A DNA stretch of 64,000 nucleotides from Oscillospiraceae bacterium (GCA_902802325.1 CADCLV010000002.1:32791-96790); one strand, 5' to 3'. Positions 8,391 to 17,575 are shown, counted from the stretch's first letter. The notes: a model not told the origin generated them from the sequence alone. A program made the numbers and translations.

Positions 8391-9476
8391 ATGGCAAAGT
8401 TAAGAGCAGGCGTCATTGGCGCAACTGGTTATGTAGGACAAAGATTTATCTCTCTTCTGGACAACCATCCGTGGTTTGAGTGTGTGGCTGTCGTTGCTTC
8501 TCCGCGTTCCGCCGGAAAACCGTATGCAGAGGCAGTTGAAGGCAGATGGAAGATCGATTGTGAGATGCCTTCTTATGTGAAGGATATGGTTGTCGAGAGT
8601 ACTGAAAATATTGAAGAAGTCTGCAAGAAGGTTGACTTTGTTTTCTGTGCTGTTGATATGAAGAAGGACGAGATCCGTGCTTTGGAAGAGAAGATCGCCA
8701 AGCTCGAGACACCGGTTATTTCCAATAACTCTGCAAACAGATGGACTCCGGATGTTCCGATGATGGTTCCGGAGATCAACTCCGATCACGCTGCCATCAT
8801 TGAAAAGCAGAGAGAAAGACTTGGAACCAAGCGCGGCTTTATTGCCGTTAAGCCGAACTGCTCCATCCAGAGCTATGTTCCGGCCCTGACTCCGCTTCTC
8901 GGATTCGGTATCAAGTACATCAATGTCTGCACCTATCAGGCGATTTCCGGTGCCGGTAAGACTTTTAAGGATTGGCCGGAAATGGTTGGCAACATGATTC
9001 CGTATATCGGTGGTGAAGAGGAGAAGAGTGAGCAGGAGCCGCTGAAGGTCTGGGGCCATATCGAGGGCAACGAGATCGTTAAGGCTTCTCAGCCGGTTAT
9101 CTCCGCTCAGTGCTATCGTGTTGCTGTTCAGGAAGGTCATACTGCTGCAGTTTCTGTTAAGTTCGATAAGAAGCCGACAAAGGAAGAGATGATCGAAGCC
9201 TGGAAGAACTTTAAGGGACTTCCGCAGGAAATGGAACTTCCGCACGCTCCGAAGCAGTTCCTCCAGTACATCGAGGAAGACAATCGTCCGCAGCCGGCAT
9301 TGGATGCCATGTTCGAAGGTGGTATGGGCGTATCTGTCGGCCGTCTCCGTGAGGATCCGATCTTTGACTATAAGTTTACCTGCCTGTCTCACAATACTCT
9401 TCGTGGTGCAGCCGGCGGTGCTATGCTGACAGCAGAAATGCTCTATAAGAAGGGTTATCTGTCCGCAAAGGACTAA
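8391..9476 (+). CDS. asd: Aspartate-semialdehyde dehydrogenase
   Basis: 361 residues from the ATG at 8391, chosen for GTGAGGAAAAG just upstream and homology at residue 1. It reduces aspartyl phosphate to aspartate semialdehyde with NADPH, the branch point to lysine, threonine, methionine and cell-wall diaminopimelate. The nucleotide loop GATGYVGQRF (10-19) and the active-site Cys157 in KPNCSIQ are clear. The sequence follows the longer archaeal/fungal-type subfamily, which also occurs in Clostridia, rather than the Escherichia coli type. It is monocistronic, with its own promoter and terminator. Confidence 0.95.
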   Translation: MAKLRAGVIGATGYVGQRFISLLDNHPWFECVAVVASPRSAGKPYAEAVEGRWKIDCEMPSYVKDMVVESTENIEEVCKKVDFVFCAVDMKKDEIRALEEKIAKLETPVISNNSANRWTPDVPMMVPEINSDHAAIIEKQRERLGTKRGFIAVKPNCSIQSYVPALTPLLGFGIKYINVCTYQAISGAGKTFKDWPEMVGNMIPYIGGEEEKSEQEPLKVWGHIEGNEIVKASQPVISAQCYRVAVQEGHTAAVSVKFDKKPTKEEMIEAWKNFKGLPQEMELPHAPKQFLQYIEEDNRPQPALDAMFEGGMGVSVGRLREDPIFDYKFTCLSHNTLRGAAGGAMLTAEMLYKKGYLSAKD

Positions 9477-9500
9477 TCCTTGTTTGAAAATGTTATTGTG

Positions 9501-9535
9501 AAGGGGGCATCCGGATCTCCGGATGCCCCTTTTTT
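9501..9535 (+). terminator. Terminator of asd
   Basis: A near-perfect inverted repeat, GGGGCATCCGGA against TCCGGATGCCCC, is followed by six T residues. This is a canonical intrinsic terminator. Confidence 0.93.
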
Positions 9536-9576
9536 CACGGATCATTCAGATTGATGGAAATATTTTCAAAAAGGTG

Positions 9577-9605
9577 TTGACGGAAGAAATGTTTATCGGT
9601 ATAAT
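9577..9605 (+). promoter_or_regulatory. Strong promoter of the tRNA pair
   Basis: TTGACG (9577-9582) and consensus TATAAT (9600-9605) are 17 bases apart, about 40 bases ahead of the first tRNA. Strength and position fit a stable-RNA promoter. Confidence 0.88.
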
Positions 9606-9646
9606 CTTTCTTGCGCTTTGAGAAATGGGTACAAACTCAAATAAGC

Positions 9647-9723
9647 GGGCCTTTAGCTCAGTTGGTTAGAGCAACCGGCTCATAACCGGTCGGTCCTGGG
9701 TTCGAGTCCCTGAAGGCCCACCA
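9647..9723 (+). tRNA. tRNA with anticodon CAU (Met, or Ile2)
   Basis: 77 bases with acceptor GGGCCTT/AAGGCCC, D-loop AGCTCAGTTGGTTAGA, anticodon stem ACCGG/CCGGT, anticodon CAT at 9681-9683, a TTCGAGT T-loop and an encoded CCA. The first pair is G-C, unlike an initiator tRNA. It is either elongator Met or the isoleucine tRNA whose C34 is changed to lysidine by TilS; sequence alone leaves this open. Confidence 0.93.
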
Positions 9724-9757
9724 CTTTGAAGCCAATTGACAATCATATATATTTCGA

Positions 9758-9842
9758 GGGAGAATTCCCGAGCGGCCAAAGGGGGCAGACTGTAAATCTG
9801 TTGTCACCGACTTCGGTGGTTCGAATCCACCTTCTCCCACCA
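9758..9842 (+). tRNA. tRNA-Tyr (GUA)
   Basis: 85 bases, class II, with acceptor GGGAGAA/TTCTCCC, anticodon GTA at 9792-9794, a long variable arm (CACCGACTTCGGTG region), a TTCGAAT T-loop and an encoded CCA. It is co-transcribed with the tRNA upstream. Confidence 0.96.
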
Positions 9843-9843
9843 G

Positions 9844-9879
9844 GAACCTTTTCTGAGTATTCAGAGAAGGTTCTTTTTT
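9844..9879 (+). terminator. Terminator of the tRNA operon
   Basis: GAACCTTTTCTGA pairs with TCAGAGAAGGTTC around GTAT, then six T residues. A TATAAT-like -10 element at 9898-9903 just downstream may start the next gene, though I see no good -35 box for it. Confidence 0.92.
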
Positions 9880-9945
9880 GTTGTAACGAATCTTTGATAT
9901 AATTTGTCCTATAGGAAAAGGTCATGTATAGAGAGGGTTACGATT

Positions 9946-11733
9946 ATGAAGAAAAAAGTGATGCAAGTCATGGCATCCATACTGATGTTTTCTGTTTTGT
10001 GCGGATGCCAGTCTTCTGAGACAACAAAAAAGAAGAAGAAAACAAAGAAATCCACAAAGGTGACAACTGTCAGTAAAGAAACGACGGAAGAGACAACGGA
10101 GACACCATCTGAGCCGACTACAGTTCCTTCATCCGATCCTTCTGGTCCGAAAAGTGTGCCGGGAGGCGGGCATGAGTATTCTATGTTTATTACTTTACCC
10201 GTGGTTAAAATTTCCGATGATAATGATATCAAGTTAGAAATTGCCAATCGTACCGGTGTACAGATCGAAGAAACATTTTTAACGGGTCAGACACCACAGG
10301 AAGCGCTGGGAGCCATTCTTGCATCCGGAGATTATCCTGATCTTTTGTACGCAGGAAATGAATTGACGGATTTTTATCAAATGGGAGCATTGGTTGCCTG
10401 GGACGACTATTTAAACGATCCTGCTTATTCAAATCTTCGGAATATGTATACTGACAAAGAATGGGAAATGTTCCGTCAAAGTGACGGGCATATCTATTGG
10501 GCGGATGTTTACGGTACTCAAGGGGAAAGTAAGACTTTCACATATAATGATCTTGCTTTCTGGATCCAGGTACGGGTTCTGGAATGGGCCGGTTATCCAA
10601 AGATCGAGACACTCGATGAGTATTTTGACCTTCTGGAGAGATATGCAGCGGAAAACCCGGAAGATCAGGATGGAAATCCGGTCATCCCTTATACTATTCT
10701 TACTGATGACTGGAGATATTACTGTCTTAATATGCCGCCGATCGGTCTTGCGGGATATCCCAATGACGGGACAGTTGCAGTAGATGATTCGGATCCGGAG
10801 CATCCGGTCATTGTGGACTATAATGTTCTTCCTTCCACCAAGGACTATTATCGGAAACTGAATGAAGAATATCATAAGGGAATCATCGATCCTGAATTTG
10901 ATGAAATGAACTATGACACATATATTTCCAAGCTGGCAAACGGAAATGTACTTGGCATGTGCGATCAATGGTGGGATTTTGCCTACAATATAAATGACCT
11001 TTTTAAGTCAAACGGAATGGATCAGCTTGGATATAATTATGTGCCTCTTGGATTAACACTTGAAAAAGGTGCCCCCAATTATTGGCATGTGGATGAGAGA
11101 ACGATCAATACAGCCGGCGGCGTGGCCGTCACGACACAATGTATGGATCCGGATGAAGTATTTGCATTTATGAACCGCCTTTTGGATCAGGATATGCTGG
11201 ATCTTCGTTTCTGGGGAATCGAAGGGGTAGATTATGAAGTGGATTCACAGGGGCTCTATTACCGTACGGAGAAGATGCGGACATTGTGGGAGGACTATTC
11301 CTATTTGGGATCTCATGCCTGCCCGTATTCTTATCTTCCCCAATATAAGGGAACTTCGACAGATGGGATCAATGCCATCCTTCCAAAAGAACAGCCTTCC
11401 GAAGCCCGTGTAGAACTTCCGGAAAAAGTCCAGGAGTGCTTTGACGCCTATGGCTACGATACTTATGTGGATTTCCTTGATTCCGAAGAAAAAGAACCGG
11501 GACCTTGGTATCCGATGTATTATGTTTCCAATTCGCTGACTACCGGTACAGCTCCCGGAGATGCCTGGAATAATATACAGACGATGTTTCATCAACAGCT
11601 TCCGGAGCTGGTCAAGGCTGACGATTTCGATGCGGCATGGGATACCTATATAAAAGCGTATGAAGAATGCCATCCGGAGTACTTCATTGATTATATGCAG
11701 CAGCAGTTAGACATAAGCGTGCAGATAGGATAG
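9946..11733 (+). CDS. Orphan sugar-binding lipoprotein, paralogue of the first gene
   Basis: 595 residues from the ATG at 9946, preceded by GAGAGGG. The signal peptide ends in a lipobox LCGC with Cys21 as the lipidation site, followed by a Lys/Thr/Glu/Pro-rich linker (about 25-70) and the LplA-like binding domain. From about residue 340 onward it aligns closely with the truncated protein at 2-850, sharing [20 protein letters not shown] and LRFWG. No permease or ATPase genes adjoin it, so it may feed the importer 7 kb upstream with a related ligand, or act as a sensor. It lies between a tRNA terminator and galE. Confidence 0.9.
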   Translation: MKKKVMQVMASILMFSVLCGCQSSETTKKKKKTKKSTKVTTVSKETTEETTETPSEPTTVPSSDPSGPKSVPGGGHEYSMFITLPVVKISDDNDIKLEIANRTGVQIEETFLTGQTPQEALGAILASGDYPDLLYAGNELTDFYQMGALVAWDDYLNDPAYSNLRNMYTDKEWEMFRQSDGHIYWADVYGTQGESKTFTYNDLAFWIQVRVLEWAGYPKIETLDEYFDLLERYAAENPEDQDGNPVIPYTILTDDWRYYCLNMPPIGLAGYPNDGTVAVDDSDPEHPVIVDYNVLPSTKDYYRKLNEEYHKGIIDPEFDEMNYDTYISKLANGNVLGMCDQWWDFAYNINDLFKSNGMDQLGYNYVPLGLTLEKGAPNYWHVDERTINTAGGVAVTTQCMDPDEVFAFMNRLLDQDMLDLRFWGIEGVDYEVDSQGLYYRTEKMRTLWEDYSYLGSHACPYSYLPQYKGTSTDGINAILPKEQPSEARVELPEKVQECFDAYGYDTYVDFLDSEEKEPGPWYPMYYVSNSLTTGTAPGDAWNNIQTMFHQQLPELVKADDFDAAWDTYIKAYEECHPEYFIDYMQQQLDISVQIG

Positions 11734-11764
11734 AATGAAATCTACTACTAACGGAGGTAGAGTT

Positions 11765-12766
11765 ATGAATATTCTTGTAACCGGTGGAACCGGATATATC
11801 GGTTCTCATACATGTGTTGAACTTCTTTTGGCCGGCCATGATGTGGTGGTATTTGATAACCTCTGTAATTCAAAAGAAGAGGCTTTGGATAAGATCGAAA
11901 AGATCACCGGTAAAAGACCGAAGTTTTATCGTGCGGATATGCGTAATGAAGCTGAGCTTGAACCTGTTTTTTCGGAGAATAAGATCGATGCCGTCATCCA
12001 TTTTGCAGGATTGAAAGCTGTCGGTGAAAGTGTCAGTAAGCCTTGGGAATACTATAGTAATAACGTGGGTGGTACGCTTAATCTTCTCCATGTGATGGAA
12101 AAGTATAACGTAACGAAGATCATTTTTTCATCCTCGGCGACGGTATACGGAAAACCGGCATTTGTTCCGATCACGGAAGAGTGCCCTTTAGGTGATACCA
12201 CCAATCCGTACGGAGAAACAAAGAAAATGCTGGAGCGGATCCTGAAAGACTATCAGAAAGCACATCCGTCCTGGCACGTTGTCCTTCTTCGTTACTTTAA
12301 TCCGATCGGCGCTCATGAAAGCGGCCTTTTGGGAGAAGAACCCAATGGTATTCCGAATAATCTGATGCCGTACATCATGCAGGTCACTGTCGGAAAACTT
12401 CCTTTCCTCCGTGTGTTCGGAAATGATTATGATACCCCGGATGGAACCGGTGTCCGTGACTATATCCATGTTGTCGATCTGGCTTTGGGTCACGTAGCCG
12501 TGATGCAGAAATTCCAGGATGAAGCCGGCGTCTTTATTTACAACCTCGGTACCGGGATCGGCTACAGCGTTCTGGATATCGTTCACGCGTTTGAAAAGGC
12601 GAATGGCGTTGAGATCCCCTATCAGATCGTGGGGAGACGTCCGGGTGATATCGATTCCTGTTATTCGGATCCGTCGAAGGCGGAAAAAGAACTGGGATGG
12701 AAGGCAAAGTTCGATCTGGAGCGCATGTGCAAAGATTCTTACCGCTTTGCCAAGGGCCTTCTTTGA
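11765..12766 (+). CDS. galE: UDP-glucose 4-epimerase
   Basis: 333 residues from the ATG at 11765, chosen for GGAGG eight bases upstream. An extended SDR: NAD-binding GGTGYIGSH (7-15), Ser-Ser-Ser-Ala near 122-125 and the catalytic Tyr149/Lys153 in NPYGETKK. It interconverts UDP-glucose and UDP-galactose (sometimes the N-acetyl forms). Placement just ahead of the polysaccharide locus suggests it supplies UDP-galactose or UDP-GalNAc to it, although a tRNA gene with its own promoter intervenes. Length is typical of the family. Confidence 0.95.
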   Translation: MNILVTGGTGYIGSHTCVELLLAGHDVVVFDNLCNSKEEALDKIEKITGKRPKFYRADMRNEAELEPVFSENKIDAVIHFAGLKAVGESVSKPWEYYSNNVGGTLNLLHVMEKYNVTKIIFSSSATVYGKPAFVPITEECPLGDTTNPYGETKKMLERILKDYQKAHPSWHVVLLRYFNPIGAHESGLLGEEPNGIPNNLMPYIMQVTVGKLPFLRVFGNDYDTPDGTGVRDYIHVVDLALGHVAVMQKFQDEAGVFIYNLGTGIGYSVLDIVHAFEKANGVEIPYQIVGRRPGDIDSCYSDPSKAEKELGWKAKFDLERMCKDSYRFAKGLL

Positions 12767-12769
12767 GAA

Positions 12770-12799
12770 TTGACAATCTCTTTTTGAGTGTGCTAATAT
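12770..12799 (+). promoter_or_regulatory. Promoter of tRNA-Leu
   Basis: Consensus TTGACA (12770-12775), an 18-base spacer and TAATAT (12794-12799) with an extended TG motif at 12791-12792. It begins right after the galE stop codon. Confidence 0.85.
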
Positions 12800-12813
12800 T
12801 GTCTGCGTCACAA

Positions 12814-12898
12814 GGGGTTGTGGCGGAATGGCAGACGCAGCAGACTCAAAATCTGCCGACCTTAAATCGTATGGGTTCAAGTCCCATCAGCCCCACCA
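12814..12898 (+). tRNA. tRNA-Leu (CAA)
   Basis: 85 bases, class II, acceptor GGGGTTG/CAGCCCC with one wobble, anticodon stem GCAGA/TCTGC, anticodon CAA at 12847-12849, T-stem ATGGG/CCCAT and an encoded CCA. Confidence 0.95.
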
Positions 12899-12915
12899 TT
12901 TGTTAATGTGCAATA

Positions 12916-12940
12916 GAAACACCTGTCCGCGGGTGTTTTT
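12916..12940 (+). terminator. Terminator of tRNA-Leu
   Basis: AACACCTG pairs with CGGGTGTT around TCCG and runs into TTTTTATT. Confidence 0.82.
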
Positions 12941-12957
12941 ATTGTATTTAAAGGAAA

Positions 12958-12986
12958 TACACATTTTTTCAGACTATGTGTATAAT
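12958..12986 (+). promoter_or_regulatory. Likely promoter of the polysaccharide locus
   Basis: Consensus TATAAT at 12981-12986 with TACACA (4 of 6 matches to TTGACA) 17 bases upstream at 12958-12963. It lies 40 bases before the aminotransferase start and after the tRNA-Leu terminator. Confidence 0.6.
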
Positions 12987-13025
12987 AATCAGGAAGTATA
13001 CTATTTTCTAGGGTTTAAGATACAT

Positions 13026-14351
13026 ATGGAAAAGAGAATTATCAAATTCAGCCCGCCGGATATCGGTGAGGACGAGATCAAAGAAGTATGTGAAGCGATG
13101 CGTTCCGGATGGATCACCACAGGTCCCAGAACTAAGCTTCTGGAAAGACGGTTAGCCGCCTATATTGAAACCGGCCGTGCAGATTATGATACCGAAAGTG
13201 AAGCGGATCGCTGGTCGAACCGCGTTGTCTGCCTGAATTCTGCTACTGCTGCGGAAGAACTGAATCTTCGTATCATTGGCGTAGGAGAAGGTGACGAGGT
13301 CATTGTCCCGGCTTATACTTATTCTGCTTCAGCGTCTGCTGCCATTCATTGCGGGGCAACGATCCGCTTTGTGGATATCCAGAAGGACGGCGATCCCAAG
13401 ACGCATATGCCGGAGATGGATTACGATAAACTGGAAAAAGCCATCACTGAAAAGACAAAGGCTGTGGTTTGCGTCGATCTTGCCGGTATTGTCTGTGATT
13501 ATGAGAAAGTCTTTTCCATAGTGGAGAGCAAGAAGTCTCTCTTTACTCCGAAAGAATCTGACGGCACACCTTTATCTGATTTTTCTTCCCGTATTCAGAA
13601 AGCTCTGGGTCGTGTGGCTGTGGTTTCTGACTGCGCCCATGGTTTAGGCGGAAGCCGTATGTTCCGCGGGGAAAAGAAGAATTGCGGTGCTTTGGCTGAC
13701 TTTACAGGCTTTAGCTTCCATGCCGTAAAGAACTTTACGACTGCCGAGGGCGGAGCGGCCACCTGGAAGCCGGTCCCGGGAATCGATAACAGCGAGATCT
13801 ATAAATTCTTCCAGCTTCTTAGCCTTCACGGACAGAATAAGGATGCGCTTGCCAAGACCAAGGTCGGCGCATGGGAGTACGATATTATCGGGCCATGGTA
13901 TAAGTGCAATATGACGGATATTATGGCGGCCATCGGTCTTCGTCAGCTGGACCGTTATCCGGGACTTCTGAAAAGAAGAGAAGAGATTATCGCAAAATAT
14001 GATGCTGTTTGTGATGAATTAGGGATTTCCCATCTTTATCACCATGTGGATGGAATCGACAGCAGCAACCATCTGTATCTGATGCGTATCCCGGGGATCC
14101 ACGAGGAGGAAAGAAACGAGATCATCGTGAAACTTGCGGATATGGGAGTGAATACGAACGTTCACTATAAGCCTCTTCCTATGATGACGGCCTATCGTTC
14201 TTTGGGATTTGACATCAAGGATTTCCCGAATTCGTTTGATTACTATGAGGATCTGATCACTTTGCCGCTTCATACACTTTTGACGGATGAAGATGTGGAA
14301 TATATCTGTGCTGCTTTAAAGAGCGTGATGAGGGACGGGAAGGAATGCTGA
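13026..14351 (+). CDS. DegT/DnrJ/EryC1-family sugar aminotransferase
   Basis: 441 residues from the ATG at 13026; the frame extends upstream into tRNA-Leu and cannot start there. It is a PLP enzyme with GWITTGP (29-35), the Asp202 pair DCAHGLGG and the Schiff-base Lys235 in SFHAVKNFTTAEGGA. These enzymes transfer an amino group from glutamate to a keto nucleotide sugar. A loop of about 30 extra residues near 160-195 separates the sheet strands. It overlaps the next gene by 7 bases. Together with the priming transferase it resembles the PglE/PglC type pairing, but no PglF-like dehydratase is in the window, so the amino sugar formed is unknown. Confidence 0.9.
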   Translation: MEKRIIKFSPPDIGEDEIKEVCEAMRSGWITTGPRTKLLERRLAAYIETGRADYDTESEADRWSNRVVCLNSATAAEELNLRIIGVGEGDEVIVPAYTYSASASAAIHCGATIRFVDIQKDGDPKTHMPEMDYDKLEKAITEKTKAVVCVDLAGIVCDYEKVFSIVESKKSLFTPKESDGTPLSDFSSRIQKALGRVAVVSDCAHGLGGSRMFRGEKKNCGALADFTGFSFHAVKNFTTAEGGAATWKPVPGIDNSEIYKFFQLLSLHGQNKDALAKTKVGAWEYDIIGPWYKCNMTDIMAAIGLRQLDRYPGLLKRREEIIAKYDAVCDELGISHLYHHVDGIDSSNHLYLMRIPGIHEEERNEIIVKLADMGVNTNVHYKPLPMMTAYRSLGFDIKDFPNSFDYYEDLITLPLHTLLTDEDVEYICAALKSVMRDGKEC

Positions 14352-15040
14352 AGAAGTGGAGCGCACTTCCGGAAAATATGAAAGTGCCGGAAGTTCAACC
14401 TTATTATGATGCGTTAAAAAAGAAGCAGTTTTCGCTTCTTTGTAAGCGTATCGGGGATTTCATTCTGGCGCTTCTGATGCTGATCCTTCTTTGCCTTCCG
14501 ATGCTGATCCTGGCGATCATAATTAAATGCGACAGTAAGGGTCCGGTTTTTTACCGTCAGGAACGGGTCACCACGTATGGCAAGCATTTCCGTATCCATA
14601 AATTCCGCACGATGGTCAATAATGCCGATAAGATCGGGTCTGCCGTCACTGTCGGAAATGACAGCCGCATTACCAGGATCGGCGCGAAACTTCGCGGATG
14701 CCGACTGGATGAACTTCCGCAGCTTATTGATGTGCTGACCGGGAACATGAGCTTTGTCGGTACCCGCCCGGAAGCCGTTAAATATGTTGATCAGTACAAG
14801 CCTGAATACATGGCGACACTCCTTCTTCCGGCAGGAATTACTTCGGAAGCCAGCATCCGCTATAAAGATGAGGCAAAGCTTTTAGATGCCGCTTCAGATG
14901 TGGATAAAGTCTACATTGAAGAAGTCCTTCCCCAGAAGATGCAGTTTAATCTGAAAAGTATCCGTGAATTCGGTTTCTTTAAAGATGTGGCGACTATGTT
15001 CCGCACGGTCTTTGCCGTGTTGGGAAAGGAGTATAACTGA
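14345..15040 (+). CDS. Polyprenyl-phosphate phosphosugar transferase (PglC/WcaJ C-domain type)
   Basis: 231 residues. One membrane or re-entrant helix at about 37-60 precedes the catalytic core: GPVFYRQERV, FRIHKFRTM, LDELPQLIDVL and MSFVGTRPE. This short monotopic family transfers a sugar phosphate from a UDP-sugar to undecaprenyl phosphate, starting each repeat unit on the inner face of the membrane. Residues 1-35 form a cytoplasmic lead. It overlaps the aminotransferase by 7 bases and the next glycosyltransferase by one base, so translation is coupled. It should be the initiating enzyme of the locus. Confidence 0.93.
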   Translation: MLKKWSALPENMKVPEVQPYYDALKKKQFSLLCKRIGDFILALLMLILLCLPMLILAIIIKCDSKGPVFYRQERVTTYGKHFRIHKFRTMVNNADKIGSAVTVGNDSRITRIGAKLRGCRLDELPQLIDVLTGNMSFVGTRPEAVKYVDQYKPEYMATLLLPAGITSEASIRYKDEAKLLDAASDVDKVYIEEVLPQKMQFNLKSIREFGFFKDVATMFRTVFAVLGKEYN

Positions 15041-15858
15041 TGGCGGAATTCAGCGTTCTGATGTCAATTTATATCAAAGAAAAACCGGAATATGTCCGTT
15101 CCTGTTTTCAGAGCCTTCTTGATCAGACTGTGAAAGCGGATGAATGGGTCGTTGTGGAAGATGGACCGCTGACCGAGGAGATGTATGCACTTCTCGATCA
15201 GTACCAGAAAGAACTTCCGGGACTTATCCATCGTGTTCCGCTTTCTAAGAATCAGGGCCTGGGACTGGCACTTCGGGCCGGTGTCCCGGAGTGTAAATAT
15301 GATCTGATCGCCCGTATGGATACAGATGATATTGCCAGAAAAGACCGCTTTGAAAAACAGCTTTCCATGTTCGAAAAGAACCCGCAGCTGGATATCTGCG
15401 GCAGCGATATCGATGAGTTTGAAGATACACCTGATAACATCGTAGCCAAGCGTACTGTGCCGTCCACACATGATGAGATCGTAAAGTATCAGAAGAGAAG
15501 AGATGCTTTTAATCACATGACGGTCATGTTTAAAAAGGAAGCTGTGCTGTCGGCCGGAAACTATGAATCCTGCCCTCTGATGGAAGATACCTATCTTTGG
15601 GCCAGAATGCTGAAGAACGGCGCACATGGCATGAACATCAATGAGCCTCTGGTATTTGCCAGGATCGGACATGATATGTTTGAACGCCGTGGCGGATGGA
15701 GTTATTTCAAGAAATACCGTGCCGGAAAAAAGCAGGTCCGAAAGACCGGATTTATATCCCGCTGGGATTATCTCTATACGGTAGGGATCCAGTTCATAGT
15801 AGCGCTGGTTCCGGGAAAGCTTCGCGGTTTCATTTTCAAGAAACTTCTGCACCGGTAG
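15040..15858 (+). CDS. Glycosyltransferase family 2
   Basis: 272 residues with the GT-A fold: FSVLMSIYIKEKPEYVR at the N-terminus, VVVEDGPL, and the metal-binding ARMDTDDIA near residues 89-97. GT2 enzymes use nucleotide sugars and invert the anomeric centre. It probably adds the second sugar to the lipid-linked primer. The ATG overlaps the stop of the priming transferase. The C-terminal 50 residues are basic and hydrophobic and may touch the membrane. Donor and acceptor cannot be read from sequence. Confidence 0.9.
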   Translation: MAEFSVLMSIYIKEKPEYVRSCFQSLLDQTVKADEWVVVEDGPLTEEMYALLDQYQKELPGLIHRVPLSKNQGLGLALRAGVPECKYDLIARMDTDDIARKDRFEKQLSMFEKNPQLDICGSDIDEFEDTPDNIVAKRTVPSTHDEIVKYQKRRDAFNHMTVMFKKEAVLSAGNYESCPLMEDTYLWARMLKNGAHGMNINEPLVFARIGHDMFERRGGWSYFKKYRAGKKQVRKTGFISRWDYLYTVGIQFIVALVPGKLRGFIFKKLLHR

Positions 15859-15903
15859 AAAAGACGGAAACCGGGATTGTTACGAAACGGTCACCCTGCG
15901 CCG

Positions 15904-15932
15904 TTGCGATGTGGAATAGGGATTGGTAAAAT
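15904..15932 (+). promoter_or_regulatory. Candidate internal promoter before licD
   Basis: TTGCGA (15904-15909), 17-base spacer, TAAAAT (15927-15932) with an extended TG at 15924-15925. It falls in a 146-base gap, the longest inside the polysaccharide locus. Confidence 0.55.
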
Positions 15933-15942
15933 ACAGATGACT

Positions 15943-15975
15943 TCCGATACGCCTGGGAATTTAGTGAGTATCGGA
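15943..15975 (+). promoter_or_regulatory. Hairpin in the licD leader
   Basis: TCCGATAC and GTATCGGA form a perfect 8-bp stem with a 17-base loop, just after the candidate promoter and 30 bases before the licD start. No T-run follows, so it is not an ordinary terminator. It could be an RNA element or a protein-binding palindrome. Confidence 0.45.
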
Positions 15976-16004
15976 CCGAATTAAAGGGGAGAATAAGAAA
16001 AAGC

Positions 16005-16817
16005 ATGAATGAGCTTTCACTTCAGGAAATACATGAGGTCCAGCTGGAACTTCTCATGAAATATGATCAACTGTGCCGCGAGCATGGGTGGCGCTATTCC
16101 ATGGGTGGAGGCAGTCTCCTCGGAGCAGTGCGTCACAAGGGCTTTATTCCGTGGGATGACGATGTGGATGTCATGATGCCCCGTCCGGATTACGATGCAT
16201 TTATCCGCTATTGCTCGGAAAATGATGCAGGTTTTACGCTTCTTGATTATCTTCATACAAAAGGGTATGACGATCTTTTTGCGAAGATCTATGACCCGTC
16301 TACCAGGATGGTGGATGAGGCCATCAGTCTCCCCTACGATATCGGTATCTCCATTGATGTTTTCCCCCTCGACGGTTTGGGAGACAGTGAAAAAGAAGCC
16401 TTTAAGATTTTTAAAAAGACGACATTTAAAAGAGAACTTCTGAATGCCACCCGCTGGAAGAAGTATTTCAGAAGTAAGACACATAGTATCCTGGTGGAAC
16501 CGGTACGTCTGGCATTATTCGTTTTAAGCCGGTTTGCCAATCCGAGAAAACTGATTGAAAAGATCGATAAAGAGAACCTTAAGCATCCTTTCGAGGGCGC
16601 AAAATACGCAGGCTGTGTATGTGGTTCTTACCGGGAAGACGAGATCATGACACAGGATACGTTTACGAATTATATTGAACTGGATTTTGAAGATCAGAAG
16701 GTGATGGGGATCAAGAACTATCACGACTATCTGACCAAGCATTATCGGAACTACATGGAATTGCCGCCGGAAAATAAGCGGGTTGCCCATCACACGACCA
16801 AGGCCTACCGCCGTTGA
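16005..16817 (+). CDS. LicD-family phosphotransferase, first copy
   Basis: 270 residues beginning with the hallmark arrangement of this nucleotidyltransferase-fold family: LLGAVRHKGFIPWDDDVDVMM near residues 39-59, whose aspartates bind metal. LicD proteins attach phosphocholine or related phospho-groups from CDP-activated donors to cell-surface glycans. It precedes a cytidylyltransferase, which could make the CDP donor. The start follows AAGGGGAGAA. A second LicD protein closes the locus at 25892, with about one third of positions alike by eye. The group transferred is unknown. Confidence 0.92.
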   Translation: MNELSLQEIHEVQLELLMKYDQLCREHGWRYSMGGGSLLGAVRHKGFIPWDDDVDVMMPRPDYDAFIRYCSENDAGFTLLDYLHTKGYDDLFAKIYDPSTRMVDEAISLPYDIGISIDVFPLDGLGDSEKEAFKIFKKTTFKRELLNATRWKKYFRSKTHSILVEPVRLALFVLSRFANPRKLIEKIDKENLKHPFEGAKYAGCVCGSYREDEIMTQDTFTNYIELDFEDQKVMGIKNYHDYLTKHYRNYMELPPENKRVAHHTTKAYRR

Positions 16818-16846
16818 GCCGGACATATGAGGATTAGATAACGAGA

Positions 16847-17575
16847 ATGAATGTAGCTGTGATTTTTGCCGGTGGAACCGGAAAAAGAATGAAGACTGTT
16901 TCGAAACCCAAGCAGTTCCTGGAATTGCATGGCAAACCGATCATTATCTATACGCTGGAGCATTTCGAGGCACATGAAAGCATTGATGGCATCGTGGTCG
17001 TCTGTGTTTCCGATTGGATCGACTACTGCAGGGAACTGATCGATCGTTTCCATATTTCAAAAGTAAAGGCGATCGTTCCCGGCGGAGAAACCGGAATGAT
17101 GTCCCGTTTTAACGGCATTTCGAAGGCCGCGGAGTTATACCCGGAAGACACGGTCTGCCTGGTTCATGATGGCGTCCGTCCGCTGATCGATCAGGAGACG
17201 ATCACGAAGAATATCGAATCGGTTGAAAAGTATGATTCCGGAGTGACCGTCACTCCGGCGATCGAGACGATAGCGGTGACAGGGGAGGAAAATGCAGTCG
17301 GCAGGATCATCGACAGAGAAGATTGCCGTATGGTGAAAGCTCCCCAGTCTTTCCGTCTGGGAGAGTTGGTAAAAGCCCACAAGGAGGCAATCGGGAAAGG
17401 TATGAAAGACTGTATCGATACAGCTTATCTTATGCAGCTTTCCGGCCATTCGATCCATGCTGTGGACGGCCCGTCTGAGAACATTAAGATCACAACTCCG
17501 TCAGATTATTTTACATTTCGTGCGTTAATGGATTTGAAAGAGAATCCGCATATGTTGGATGAGGAAGATGAATAA
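16847..17575 (+). CDS. IspD/TarI-family cytidylyltransferase
   Basis: 242 residues with the CTP-binding start VIFAGGTGKRM (5-15), SKPKQFLEL, and VHDGVRPL near residue 105. The family includes IspD (isoprenoid pathway) and TarI/Bcs1 (CDP-ribitol). Because it lies between a LicD transferase and an SDR in a polysaccharide locus, I favour a role in making a CDP-activated alditol or similar group over isoprenoid synthesis. TarI in teichoic acid loci is usually followed by TarJ, an alcohol dehydrogenase; the SDR here is a different family. It overlaps the SDR gene by 8 bases. Confidence 0.85.
   Translation: MNVAVIFAGGTGKRMKTVSKPKQFLELHGKPIIIYTLEHFEAHESIDGIVVVCVSDWIDYCRELIDRFHISKVKAIVPGGETGMMSRFNGISKAAELYPEDTVCLVHDGVRPLIDQETITKNIESVEKYDSGVTVTPAIETIAVTGEENAVGRIIDREDCRMVKAPQSFRLGELVKAHKEAIGKGMKDCIDTAYLMQLSGHSIHAVDGPSENIKITTPSDYFTFRALMDLKENPHMLDEEDE

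Noticed and set aside
8400..9545. 381-codon minus-strand frame opposite asd
   Set aside because: It runs through the asd terminator and has no family motif; asd is certain on the plus strand.
7172..9842. Integrated mobile element made of recombinase and tRNA genes
   Set aside because: No direct repeat of a tRNA 3' end, no cargo and no phage genes; the recombinase has Xer size.
12828..13025. Upstream extension of the aminotransferase frame
   Set aside because: It begins within tRNA-Leu and crosses its terminator, and the homology starts at the ATG at 13026.
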